Below are positions 1-7,100 of a DNA stretch of 64,000 nucleotides, in pieces. How positions within the stretch are numbered: position 1 is the first letter of the stretch; every line of letters begins with the position of its first letter. The notes beneath the pieces were generated by a model, which was not told the DNA's origin, ran no database searches, and saw only the letters and a list, made by a program, of their open reading frames with translations. The position numbers were made by a program, and so were the translations under genes. The stretch covers positions 62,001-126,000 of the forward strand of contig JAIYDN010000019.1 in assembly GCA_027487485.1 (NCBI GenBank), given 5' to 3'. This DNA is from Planctomycetaceae bacterium. GTDB taxonomy: Bacteria; Planctomycetota; Planctomycetia; Pirellulales; Pirellulaceae.

Positions 1-1
1 T

Positions 2-733
2 GGACTCATTGGGGACCCGATGGAAACCGACCCTCGTTATACGTACGGTCATGGATTTTCCATGCTCTTTCTTTCGCAAGTGCTTGGTGAAGAAGGTCTG
101 CAAGATCGACGCGACGATTTGGTGGACGTTCTCAATCGAGCCATCGCGTTTTGTGGCAAAGCGCAAACGCCTGCCGGCGGTTGGGGGTACGTAAGCGGCA
201 AGGACCAGAACGACTACGATGAAGGCTCCACCACAATCACTCAGGTTCAAGGTCTTCGAGGATGCCGCAATGCGGGACTAGCGGTCCCATCGGAAATCAT
301 CGAGTCCGCGAAGCGATATATTTACAAGTGCCAAAACGATGATGGTGGAATCAGTTACTCCAGCCAGCAAATGGGAACCTCTCGACCAGCGATCACAGCA
401 GCTAGCTTGGCAGCCTTGTACAACGCTGGTGACTACGAAGGAAAGAAAGTCCCAGAGATGTTGGCTTACACTCGGCGAACTCTGTACCCTTTGGTTGGAG
501 GGGACGAGTCCTTCGGGCATTGGCATTACACTTACCTGTATTACAGCCAAGTCGTCTACCGACAAGGGGACGAAGATTGGCTTCCATTTCGCGATCGACT
601 CTACACGCGTATTGCGAATGAGCAAAACCAAGACGGATCTTGGGAGGGTCAAATCAACAATATCTACACGACTGCATGCAATTTGATTATGCTGCAATTG
701 GATCTTGGGTATCTCCCAATTTTCCAGCGATAG
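2..733 (+). CDS. Prenyltransferase/squalene-oxidase repeat protein, C-terminal part (5' end outside window)
   Basis: The frame is open from the first bases, so the ATG at position 20 is probably internal and the N-terminus lies before the window. About 243 residues are visible. They show QDGSW-type repeats (TPAGGWGYV, NDDGGISYS, NQDGSWEGQ) of the alpha/alpha-toroid fold shared by squalene-hopene cyclases and prenyltransferases, and the protein ends in LPIFQR. The cyclase DxDD acid motif is not seen in this part, so a cyclase reaction is not supported. From memory, planctomycete relatives are secreted proteins near MoxR/DUF58/VWA genes, but that context is not visible here. The protein at 24358-25434 shares the fold and the C-terminal LPI-x-x-R ending. 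A fragment of this gene recurs at 2635-2691. Confidence 0.8.
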   Translation, partial: GLIGDPMETDPRYTYGHGFSMLFLSQVLGEEGLQDRRDDLVDVLNRAIAFCGKAQTPAGGWGYVSGKDQNDYDEGSTTITQVQGLRGCRNAGLAVPSEIIESAKRYIYKCQNDDGGISYSSQQMGTSRPAITAASLAALYNAGDYEGKKVPEMLAYTRRTLYPLVGGDESFGHWHYTYLYYSQVVYRQGDEDWLPFRDRLYTRIANEQNQDGSWEGQINNIYTTACNLIMLQLDLGYLPIFQR

Positions 734-752
734 CAACGCGCGTCCGTTGATT

Positions 753-818
753 GGCAATGAGGAACCGATGCCTGCTGGGCATCTAACGAAGGGTCTCAGT
801 AACGCATCTAAGACGCAA
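753..818 (+). repeat. Degenerate long direct repeat, copy 1
   Basis: GAACCGATGCCTGC at 762-775 is followed, 42 bases on, by GCATCTAAGACGC at 804-816. The same two blocks with one mismatch recur at 1455-1468 and 1497-1509 with the same 42-base offset. The inner sequence is diverged. The origin is unknown. Confidence 0.6.
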
Positions 819-1172
819 CGCCACCAGGGGCATCTTCATGTTCATTGCGTTAATGATGCCTAAACGCCTTGATTTACTCAAAAAAAGCGATTCTATTACG
901 AGCACGGGCACCACTTCATTGAGCACGAGCACGACGGAAGTCAAATAGATGCGGGCAATGACAATGTTATCGCCGTTCGAAAATCAGTTTGTTTCACTCG
1001 AAGACTCATACCGATGTGCCTATCATAGGAAACACGCCCTCAACGACAAACGTTAGTCTTTTGTAGGTCTCATGGTTCGCCCTCGGGGCTTAGCAACTCG
1101 GTGCACCCAAGTCGCGGCATTCCGGAGGAATGAAATCGCGTAGCCGAATCCTGGCATTCCGTAGGAATCTAA

Positions 1173-1208
1173 GCCTGTAGCCGGCGGTTGAGCGTCAGCG
1201 ACACCGCC
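1173..1208 (+). repeat. 36-base inverted repeat, left arm
   Basis: This arm starts GCCTGTAGCCGGCGGTTGAG and ends in ACACCGCC. Its reverse complement recurs at 1350-1385 with two mismatches. The pair encloses about 140 bases containing two of the short hairpins. Confidence 0.7.
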
Positions 1209-1349
1209 GGTTACACGTCAGTTCGCTCATCGCACCCCGATGGGGTGCCAGCAGTAAAGCGCTAACCAAGTCGATCTCGATCGGAGCGATATTGCCCGCG
1301 ACGTTGCTTGCATCCTTTCAGGATGCCAATGTGTGGGTTGCACCATTCC

Positions 1350-1385
1350 GGTGGTGTCGCTGACGCTCAACCACCGGCTACAGGC
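1350..1385 (-). repeat. 36-base inverted repeat, right arm
   Basis: Reverse-complement partner of 1173-1208, ending in ACCACCGGCTACAGGC. Two of 36 positions differ. Whether this is a mobile-element end or a large RNA stem cannot be decided from one example. Confidence 0.7.
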
Positions 1386-1445
1386 TTTTATCCTTTCAGG
1401 ATGCTAATTACCCAAGGGATACCACAGTATCTCACTGCGTTGAGT

Positions 1446-1510
1446 GGCGATGGAGAACCAATGCCTGCCTAACATCTACTGACATGGGCCTATCATGCAT
1501 CTAAGACGCC
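1446..1510 (+). repeat. Degenerate long direct repeat, copy 2
   Basis: Second copy of the repeat at 753-818. GAACCAATGCCTGC (1455-1468) and GCATCTAAGACGC (1497-1509) keep the 42-base offset of copy 1. The two copies bracket the hairpin cluster at 1118-1402. Confidence 0.6.
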
Positions 1511-1535
1511 GCGCGTGCACGCCGCCGCGACGGTT

Positions 1536-1568
1536 GGGCTTGTCCCGACACGTCGCAACAGGTTTGGT
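1536..1568 (+). repeat. Three-copy palindromic element, copy A
   Basis: The unit is a small hairpin (GGGCTTGTCCC, 1536-1546), a variable 7-base linker, and the constant block CGCAACAGGTTTGGT (1554-1568). Copies B and C lie downstream in the opposite orientation. The layout resembles REP-like or miniature transposable elements, but no transposase is nearby. Confidence 0.65.
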
Positions 1569-1591
1569 GCGCTAGACATCGCGGATAGCCG

Positions 1592-1625
1592 ACCAAACCT
1601 GTTGCGTTCTTCGGGCACAAGGCCC
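1592..1625 (-). repeat. Three-copy palindromic element, copy B
   Basis: ACCAAACCTGTTGCG (1592-1606) is the exact reverse complement of the constant block of copy A. It is followed by GGGCACAAGGCCC (1613-1625), the equivalent of the hairpin. With copy A it forms a head-to-head inverted pair. Confidence 0.65.
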
Positions 1626-1665
1626 TTGAACGCAGAGGCTTTTTGGGGCTCGGTTGTGGTAGCAC

Positions 1666-1698
1666 ACCAAACCTGTTGCGAAGCTTGGCACGAGACCC
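1666..1698 (-). repeat. Three-copy palindromic element, copy C
   Basis: ACCAAACCTGTTGCG (1666-1680) is an exact constant block. It is followed by a more diverged hairpin-equivalent ending in GGCACGAGACCC. It lies in direct orientation to copy B, 74 bases downstream. Confidence 0.65.
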
Positions 1699-1981
1699 AA
1701 CTTCGCATTGCTCACGCGGGCGCCGCGTGCACTTAAACGCGACAGACAAGGGCAGCTCAACACCACTGCGAACCGAAGCCTGTAATTCGTTTCTTCGCGA
1801 GTTACGTCGACGCTACTACTTGAGCGATTACTTTTGGACTTGTGGCTGGCTGCGATCGCACCTTCAGTTGCCTCGCCCGATTCGCAGCTCCGGCGACCAA
1901 TGAATTGCCTTAAGTTCCCTGATCAACTAAAATCGAAACGACACCAATCTTATTGCAGACCACAACGAAAAGAACTCCCAA

Positions 1982-2167
1982 ATGACAACCAAAGAGAAAG
2001 CGATTTCCTTAATTCAATCACTTGGCGACGATATTTCGCTCGACGATGTGATCGAACGACTTTACTTGCTTCGAAAAATTGAACTTGGAATCGCGCAAGC
2101 TGATGCAGAGGATGTATTGGAGCACGATACGTTCATGCAAGAACTTGAGACGGAAGATGCTCAGTAA
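1982..2167 (+). CDS. Putative antitoxin of a RelE/ParE-type toxin-antitoxin pair
   Basis: A 61-residue protein, MTTKEKAISLIQSLGDDISL onward, with a predicted helical, acidic C-terminal half (EDVLEHDTFMQELETED). The size, acidity and 11-base overlap with the downstream ParE-like toxin gene fit an antitoxin that binds the toxin and represses its own promoter. I recognise it as the kind of small protein often found before RelE/ParE toxins in planctomycetes and cyanobacteria, but cannot assign it to RelB, ParD or Phd. The ATG at 1982 is the only sensible start. Confidence 0.65.
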   Translation: MTTKEKAISLIQSLGDDISLDDVIERLYLLRKIELGIAQADAEDVLEHDTFMQELETEDAQ

Positions 2168-2452
2168 GATCTACTGGACACGACAGGCTCAAGAGGATTT
2201 AAGGGCAATTCGAGCACATATTGCAAGGGACGCCCCCGCGACAGCTTCGGCTTATGTCAGACAACTTCGCGCATCAGTGGAGCGTTTGAGGCAGTTTCCA
2301 TTTTCTGGAGAAGTCGTACCGGAGTTGGAGCGCGAAGATTTGAGAGAAGTACTCCAAGGCAACTATAGGCTATTTACCGAGTTTCGCAAAACCGAGTTGA
2401 CATCCTGGCGATTTATCACGGCTTTCGCATATTGAGCCATCGTGATTTCTGA
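2157..2452 (+). pseudogene. RelE/ParE-family toxin, apparently frameshifted near its 3' end
   Basis: The gene starts at ATG 2157, overlapping the antitoxin by 11 bases. It reads MLSKIYWTRQAQEDLRAIRA, then YVRQLRASVERLRQFP and REVLQGNYRLFTEFRKTE, a typical ParE/RelE start and core. In this frame it ends at 2435 with an atypical tail (LTSWRFITAFAY). A different frame from about 2397 reads VDILAIYHGFRILSHRDF and stops at 2452; ILAIYHGFRIL is the usual C-terminal strand of this family. Loss of one base near 2397-2399 (GAGGTTGAC to GAGTTGAC) would explain this. Either the toxin is inactivated and the antitoxin left without a target, or this is a sequencing error. Confidence 0.65.
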
Positions 2453-2547
2453 GTCGCTTCCCCGGAAACACACACGGGGATTTGGCAACGATCCTTTGTT
2501 GATGGGATGCGAACCGAAATTCACCCAATGTCGTTGCAAGCATCAGG

Positions 2548-2567
2548 AACAGTTGAGGACAACTGTT
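2548..2567. repeat. Perfect 8-base-pair hairpin with AGGA loop
   Basis: AACAGTTG (2548-2555), loop AGGA, CAACTGTT (2560-2567). It lies after the toxin gene, in the short gap before the lactonase stop codon on the other strand. No T-run follows on the plus strand, so a classical terminator is not supported. Confidence 0.5.
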
Positions 2568-2634
2568 CTACATTGCAATTCGAGCATGGGATCACTCGCC
2601 ACTCATGCGAGACGACCCCTATGATTTCCTACCT

Positions 2635-2691
2635 GATGAAGGCTCCACCACAATCACTCATACTCAAAGTCTTCGAGGATGCCGCAACGCG
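2635..2691 (+). pseudogene. Relic fragment of the squalene-cyclase-like repeat gene
   Basis: These bases match 218-274 of the truncated first gene with about five mismatches. The conserved reading is DEGSTTITHTQSLRGCRNA here, against DEGSTTITQVQGLRGCRNA in the intact gene. The orientation is the same and there is no start or surrounding domain, so it is a decayed duplicate. It ends just before the lactonase stop codon and marks the right edge of the repeat-rich island. Confidence 0.75.
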
Positions 2692-2695
2692 GTGG

Positions 2696-3961
2696 CTATC
2701 GCTTTTCCAAATCTAAAAATTCGATCATCGATGGATTTCCGACACCAGCGTAATAGCCTGTGAACTGAAGCGACCCGTGCACTGGATCGACTCGGAAGAC
2801 CGTCACATGGTCCGCGCGTTGATTGCAGCAATATAAAAACTGGCCAGTCGGGTCAAAGTTGAAGCTTCGGGGGTAGTTTCCCCTGGTCCACTCTTCGCCC
2901 AAGTAGGTCAATAGTCCGTCCTGACCGATCGAGAAGATCGCAATGCTGTCATGAAGCCGATTGCCGGCGTAAAGATGCTTCCCGTCTTTTGACACCAAGA
3001 CTTCCGAGCAAAAGTTGCTTCCTTCGAAACCCTGCGGCAAGGTGGAGATCGTTTGCTTTAGGGCTAATGTCCCAAGATCCTTTCCGTATTCGAACACAGC
3101 GATGGTGGAGCCCTCTTCTTGGATGGAGTAAAAGAAGCGACCATCGGGATTGAAATGAAAGTGCCTTGGTCCGTCGCCGGGAGGAGTGGCCACGAAGCTG
3201 GGGTCGTTAGGAGTGAGCTTTCCTGTCTTTGCGTCGAACTTCCAAATGAAGATTTTGTCTAACCCCAAGTCGACGTGCAATACAAAGCGGCCAGCCGGAT
3301 CCGCTTGGATCATATGGGCATGCGTGCGATCATGACCGCTCCATGCAAAGCTGCCTTTGGGGGCATTGACGGCCTTGGTCGGTCCAATCTTCCCGGCATC
3401 CACCTTCACATCCACCGCGCTGCCAAGAGACCCATCTGGAAGAATAGGGAGCACCGCGATGGACCCGCCGAAGTAGTTCGCGACAAACAGAAACTTCTTG
3501 CTTGGATGAATGCTAATGTAAGTCGGTCCGGCACCACCGGAAGGAACCGAATTCAGTAGCGAGAGCGATCCCGTCATGGGATCGATCGAAAACGAGCTCA
3601 CCGTTCCCTGTTTTTCATCGCCCACGCGTTCTGTTTCATTGGCGGAATACAGGTGTGTCCCTGCTTGGTTTACGGCCAAGCAGCTGGGGCTGTTTCCCAT
3701 CTCGTAAACGCCGCTAGCCACCAATGATCCGTTTTCGCGATTGACCTGGAAGAGATGAATACCACGACCGTTTCCGGGAGGCAAATCGACTTGAGTCGGT
3801 AGGGTGTCTTTCAGTGGAGAGCTGAATGTACCCACGTAGGCCATTAGCGGTTTTGCTTGTTGAGCCATCGCAAAACCATGGAAAAGACAAATCCCCATGC
3901 AGCCAAGTTGCAGAAACACGGTTCTTAAATTCAGTCTGGTGAACATTTCTGGTTTCCGCAT
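2696..3961 (-). CDS. Secreted lactonase-family beta-propeller protein (6-phosphogluconolactonase type)
   Basis: A 421-residue protein. A signal peptide (core FLQLGCMGICLFHGFAMAQQ) leads into MAYVGTFSS, the standard first strand of the YbhE-like lactonase propeller. Repeats such as PSCLAVNQAGTHLYSANE, PTYISIHPSKKFLFVANYFG and PRHFHFNPDGRFFYSIQE are the blade signatures. Family members hydrolyse lactones such as 6-phosphogluconolactone in the cytoplasm; a secreted planctomycete member more likely acts on another lactone or sugar derivative, so the substrate is open. The start could also be the ATG five codons in (MFTRLN). It lies 32 bases downstream of the AIM24 gene on the same strand and may share its transcript. 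Confidence 0.85.
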   Translation of the reverse strand: MRKPEMFTRLNLRTVFLQLGCMGICLFHGFAMAQQAKPLMAYVGTFSSPLKDTLPTQVDLPPGNGRGIHLFQVNRENGSLVASGVYEMGNSPSCLAVNQAGTHLYSANETERVGDEKQGTVSSFSIDPMTGSLSLLNSVPSGGAGPTYISIHPSKKFLFVANYFGGSIAVLPILPDGSLGSAVDVKVDAGKIGPTKAVNAPKGSFAWSGHDRTHAHMIQADPAGRFVLHVDLGLDKIFIWKFDAKTGKLTPNDPSFVATPPGDGPRHFHFNPDGRFFYSIQEEGSTIAVFEYGKDLGTLALKQTISTLPQGFEGSNFCSEVLVSKDGKHLYAGNRLHDSIAIFSIGQDGLLTYLGEEWTRGNYPRSFNFDPTGQFLYCCNQRADHVTVFRVDPVHGSLQFTGYYAGVGNPSMIEFLDLEKR

Positions 3962-3993
3962 TGGGAGAGGGTATTGGATTTGTCTGTTGAGGG

Positions 3994-4683
3994 TTACGCG
4001 TGTTGCATGTAAACCTCTTCAAAAGGCTGGATCACAACAAATCCATCCCCTTGAAATAGCATCTGGATGCTTTCACCACTACCGCGTCCAAAAAAGGTCT
4101 TGAGACTGATATCGGTTTTGAATTCAGGCGTTAGATTCCCGCTCCATGCGATGGTCGCATTGGGGTCCGTGATGACCGGTCGATCCGGGGTAACTCGGAT
4201 GGTAAGTGGATCGTAGTGGGACGTAATGGCGATCATGCCTGAACCTTGGAACAAGGCGTTGAACAGACCACCACTCATCATGGCTGCCATTTTGCGAAGC
4301 ATTCGAATGTCGTACTTGAGCGAGGGTTCAAACGCCAAGACGTCATTGGCATTCACGAAGATCGACTCGTTTTCCAAATTCAGAATCGTGATCTTCTTAC
4401 CGGCATCGGCCAGGTACACAACGCCGCGACCAGAGGCTTTAGTCAATTTGGTACCTTCACCGCTAATCGCCTTTTTGAGAAGGTTCCCCATCCCTTGTTG
4501 CAGAATGCCCTCGCGCTCGAACTTGACCGTTCCAAGATAGGCAATCATCGAACCTGTTTTCGTCCAGATCTCCCCTTTTAGGTTGACTTCCAGGATGCGG
4601 TCTCCTTCCAGTTCGAACAAACCTTGTCCTTGGTCTTTTTGAATCGAGGCAGCAAGGAATTCTTTGAGTCCATATCGGGACAT
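3994..4683 (-). CDS. AIM24 family protein
   Basis: A 229-residue protein matching the AIM24/TIGR00266 family in length and layout: an N-terminal ILEVNLKGEIWTKTGSMIAY strand set, a central FEREGILQQGMGNLLKKAISGEG segment, then GRGVVYLADAGKKITILNLE and a C-terminal FFGRGSGESIQMLFQGDGFV block. The fold is a beta-helix-like trimer. The yeast namesake affects mitochondrial inner membrane organisation; the bacterial role is unsettled. No signal peptide is visible. The lactonase gene follows after 32 bases. About 210 bases separate it from gluQ upstream, so a promoter probably lies there. Confidence 0.85.
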   Translation of the reverse strand: MSRYGLKEFLAASIQKDQGQGLFELEGDRILEVNLKGEIWTKTGSMIAYLGTVKFEREGILQQGMGNLLKKAISGEGTKLTKASGRGVVYLADAGKKITILNLENESIFVNANDVLAFEPSLKYDIRMLRKMAAMMSGGLFNALFQGSGMIAITSHYDPLTIRVTPDRPVITDPNATIAWSGNLTPEFKTDISLKTFFGRGSGESIQMLFQGDGFVVIQPFEEVYMQHA

Positions 4684-4893
4684 AGTGCAGACCCTTTCAG
4701 TTGAATCTTAGTGGAATTAGCGATGTCATTCATGAGATACCGTACGAAGCAGCAACTTCGACTTGCTAAGTATACAAATCTATTCGGGAAAATGTATTAC
4801 ATGGACCAATCCTTAACCCGATCGTAACCTTGTTACGATCCATGCATGTGAATCCTGTTCAAGGATAGTATGGGCCAGACATGAAAGCCCGAG

Positions 4894-5901
4894 CTAGGAC
4901 CGAGGAGCTGTTGTTCCAAAGGTTACCGTTTGAAACTGATCTTGAAAAACCAATGGGTAACGGGAAACTCGTTGCACCCAAGAATTATCTCTGCGCGCGA
5001 TCTCCAGTAAATCGCGAATGAGGATTGGTTCAGGGGAGAGAATCAATCCAAGCGAACAGCCCAGGTATCCTAGTATCGATTGCGGATTCACCCCTTGTTT
5101 CCTGTAGCTACTCAGTCGGCTATCGCCGTGCCGTTTCGCCAATCGGCGACCGTCGACTCCGGTTACCAAGGGTATATGCAACCACGCAGGACAGGGCCAT
5201 TGCAAGGTCTGATACAAGGCGATCTGTCGGTAGGTGCTGTAGATTAAATCGTCCCCTCGAACCACGTGGTTGATTCCAAAATCGTGATCATCGATAACGA
5301 CGGCCAGTTGGTAAGCGGTTACACCACTGCTACGCGCGATTACGAAATCGCCAAGCTTGGATTTCGCATCCAGGTGTTGGGAACCATGGAGTTGGTCGTT
5401 AAATTGAAATGTGCCCGTGGGCATACGAAATCGCCATGAAAAGACTTTGCCCTGTCGCGTCATTTCCTCAGCATCCGCAACGACGTTACCGGCGCAGGTC
5501 CCAGGATAGACAGCCCCATCCAGAACGGACTCGTGCGGAGCGCTTGCTTCGCTGGTCGCGCTGGCTCGATCAATATCCGTTCGCGAGCAACTGCATGGGT
5601 AGATCCGCTCGCGCGATTTCAATTGGTCGAGAACTTCTTGATAACGCGATTCTCGTTCCGATTGGGTGACATAGCTGGTGGTGGCATCGACTCTGTCCCA
5701 GTCGATACCAAGCCAGGCAAGATCTTCCAGTGCTTCGGCCATGGCGCCTGGCTTGGTACGTGGCGTGTCGAGATCTTCGACACGCAAAAGAAGCTTGCCA
5801 TCGAATTGTCGGCACAAGAGCCAAGCAACCAGATATGTTCGAGCGTTTCCAACATGTTGAGCTCCGGTCGGGGACGGAGCAAGTCTGCCAATGTAGCTCA
5901 T
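4894..5901 (-). CDS. gluQ: Glutamyl-queuosine tRNA(Asp) synthetase
   Basis: A 335-residue GluRS catalytic-core paralogue lacking the anticodon-binding domain, as expected for GluQRS, which attaches glutamate to queuosine at position 34 of tRNA(Asp). Visible are APSPTGAQHVGNART (HIGH-type HVGN at residues 16-19), LRVEDLDTPR, zinc-ligand candidates in CSCSRTD (Cys103, Cys105) and YPGTC (Tyr132 to Cys136), and the KMSKS equivalent GRRLAKRHGD near 251-260. The start is set at MSYIGR because its ATG overlaps the TGA of the beta-RFAP synthase gene by four bases (5898-5901), and upstream in-frame codons would run deep into that gene. Translation is therefore probably coupled. Confidence 0.88.
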   Translation of the reverse strand: MSYIGRLAPSPTGAQHVGNARTYLVAWLLCRQFDGKLLLRVEDLDTPRTKPGAMAEALEDLAWLGIDWDRVDATTSYVTQSERESRYQEVLDQLKSRERIYPCSCSRTDIDRASATSEASAPHESVLDGAVYPGTCAGNVVADAEEMTRQGKVFSWRFRMPTGTFQFNDQLHGSQHLDAKSKLGDFVIARSSGVTAYQLAVVIDDHDFGINHVVRGDDLIYSTYRQIALYQTLQWPCPAWLHIPLVTGVDGRRLAKRHGDSRLSSYRKQGVNPQSILGYLGCSLGLILSPEPILIRDLLEIARRDNSWVQRVSRYPLVFQDQFQTVTFGTTAPRS

Positions 5902-7073
5902 TTGCAATCGACTTGTGCGGATTGATTGGCTGCGTAAGTGGTGGTTATGGTCGCACTGGGAATCGAATTGCGAAGCTGTGCGACACACCAAGCAGCGTGA
6001 GCAGCATCGCGAGTGACGCAACAGACCGTCGGGCCCCAGCTGCTTTGAACCGCTCCTTGAATCCCAAGCCTTTGGATGGTTGCAACAGCAGACGCGATTT
6101 GAGGCGTTCTGTAGATCCCCCCTTGAACGTTTGCGAAAACACCTCCGGCTAGTTTTCCGTACTGACCGATGGAGCGGTCGAAGGTTTCCCAGTCCTTGCT
6201 CAACACAGCCGGAACGATCTCGTTCGTAACCAAGCTTAGCATGACACCGCGGTTCGCATTCGGAACAGCGGAACAGCGGTCAAACATCTGTAACTCCGCA
6301 TCGCCGCTGTCGCCGGGGGCAGATGCGTGATCGTGCACCAATAAAACAGGCCAATCCGATGGAAAGTGATAGCGGTCAGTTCTTCTCGTTGAAGTTCCCT
6401 TAAGAACATCGGCAGCGACGTTTAACTCGCCCGAATACTCATGACCATGATCGACAATAAACCCTCCTTCCAAAAACCCTTGGAGTCCAATGTTAGATCT
6501 TTTTCCACGATGGCTCAGGACTGAAAGAACATATCGAAGTGAAAGCTTGGGATCGGCCGAAAGCTCGTCTTGGCAAGTATGAAGCACTTCTTCCAGCGAT
6601 ATCTTTTTTGGCCAGGCCCGCAGTTTGTCATCGTCAAGCGTTTTGACCGCTTGCAACAAGACAGCCAGCGTACAGGCCATTTGGGTCCCCGAACCAAGGC
6701 CGCAATGAGGAGAGGGAGTCGAATGAAGTGAAATGGACTCTAGGAATGCGACAGAACGCGAGGGGGCGGTTTTGGTTTGGTGACTTTGCCTCCTAGCAAA
6801 GTCCCAGGCTAGGAAAGATTCGATTCTTGGTTTCCAGTACTCATTCGCATCAACCGCGATTATCTCCGGCGCATTTTCTTGTTCTGATGGATTGAGGATG
6901 GCAAAGTTCGCTTCCACTTCGGCGATGGAATGGTCGATCATCAAACCGATACCCGCGAAACAGTGGGGTTCACTTGGGCAAATTTCAGATAGCCCAAAGT
7001 GCAGCCGACCATGGGAGCGTACCATGATGCTCCGCGATGAACAGGTTGATTTCGTGGGGTTCGATTCCTTCAT
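5898..7073 (-). CDS. Beta-ribofuranosylaminobenzene 5'-phosphate synthase (beta-RFAP synthase)
   Basis: A 391-residue GHMP-fold protein. It reads HGRLHFGLSE, GIGLMIDHS and PSPHCGLGSGTQ (about residues 121-131), the signature of beta-RFAP synthase, which couples 4-hydroxybenzoate or p-aminobenzoate to PRPP as the first committed step of methanopterin synthesis. A further match is the SNIGLQGFLEGGFIVD segment. Planctomycetes are known to carry tetrahydromethanopterin-linked C1 genes, so its presence fits the lineage. The downstream gluQ overlaps it by ATGA. No other C1 gene is in the window. The ATG at 7073 is used; MVRSHGRLHF, 16 codons in, is an alternative. Confidence 0.85.
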   Translation of the reverse strand: MKESNPTKSTCSSRSIMVRSHGRLHFGLSEICPSEPHCFAGIGLMIDHSIAEVEANFAILNPSEQENAPEIIAVDANEYWKPRIESFLAWDFARRQSHQTKTAPSRSVAFLESISLHSTPSPHCGLGSGTQMACTLAVLLQAVKTLDDDKLRAWPKKISLEEVLHTCQDELSADPKLSLRYVLSVLSHRGKRSNIGLQGFLEGGFIVDHGHEYSGELNVAADVLKGTSTRRTDRYHFPSDWPVLLVHDHASAPGDSGDAELQMFDRCSAVPNANRGVMLSLVTNEIVPAVLSKDWETFDRSIGQYGKLAGGVFANVQGGIYRTPQIASAVATIQRLGIQGAVQSSWGPTVCCVTRDAAHAAWCVAQLRNSIPSATITTTYAANQSAQVDCK

Positions 7074-7100
7074 GGCAAGATTGGGTTGGGGATGCTAAGA

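Larger units (their letters stand above)
1118..1402. repeat. Cluster of short perfect or near-perfect hairpins
   Basis: Seen directly: CATTCCGGAGGAATG (1118-1132), CATTCCGTAGGAAT (1155-1168), GCACCCCGATGGGGTGC (1232-1248), GCATCCTTTCAGGATGC (1310-1326), CACCATTCCGGTG (1341-1353) and ATCCTTTCAGGAT (1390-1402). The arms differ between members while the size is similar. Interspersed clusters of this look are familiar from planctomycete intergenic regions; their function is not known to me. The spacing is irregular, so this is not a CRISPR array. Confidence 0.7.
734..1981. other. Gene-free repeat-rich island
   Basis: No convincing gene is present in these roughly 1250 bases. Overlapping short open frames around 1493-1766 are by-products of palindromic repeats. 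The stretch holds a long-spaced direct repeat (753-818 and 1446-1510), a GAGCACGAGCACGAC-type tract near 894-935, a cluster of 13-17 base hairpins (1118-1402), a 36-base inverted pair (1173-1208 and 1350-1385), and a three-copy element carrying CGCAACAGGTTTGGT (1536-1698). The next gene is the antitoxin at 1982. Confidence 0.7.

Noticed and set aside
1118-1402. Possible CRISPR array
   Set aside because: Palindromes differ from one another in arm sequence and spacing is irregular; there are no repeated units with equal spacers and no cas gene nearby.
1493-1766. Several overlapping open frames on both strands around the three-copy element
   Set aside because: They arise from the palindromic repeat itself, lack ribosome binding sites and give low-complexity peptides.
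2442-2716. Short plus-strand frames between the toxin and the lactonase end
   Set aside because: They read through the relic fragment in the wrong frame and have no protein-like composition; the region is better described as relic plus hairpin.
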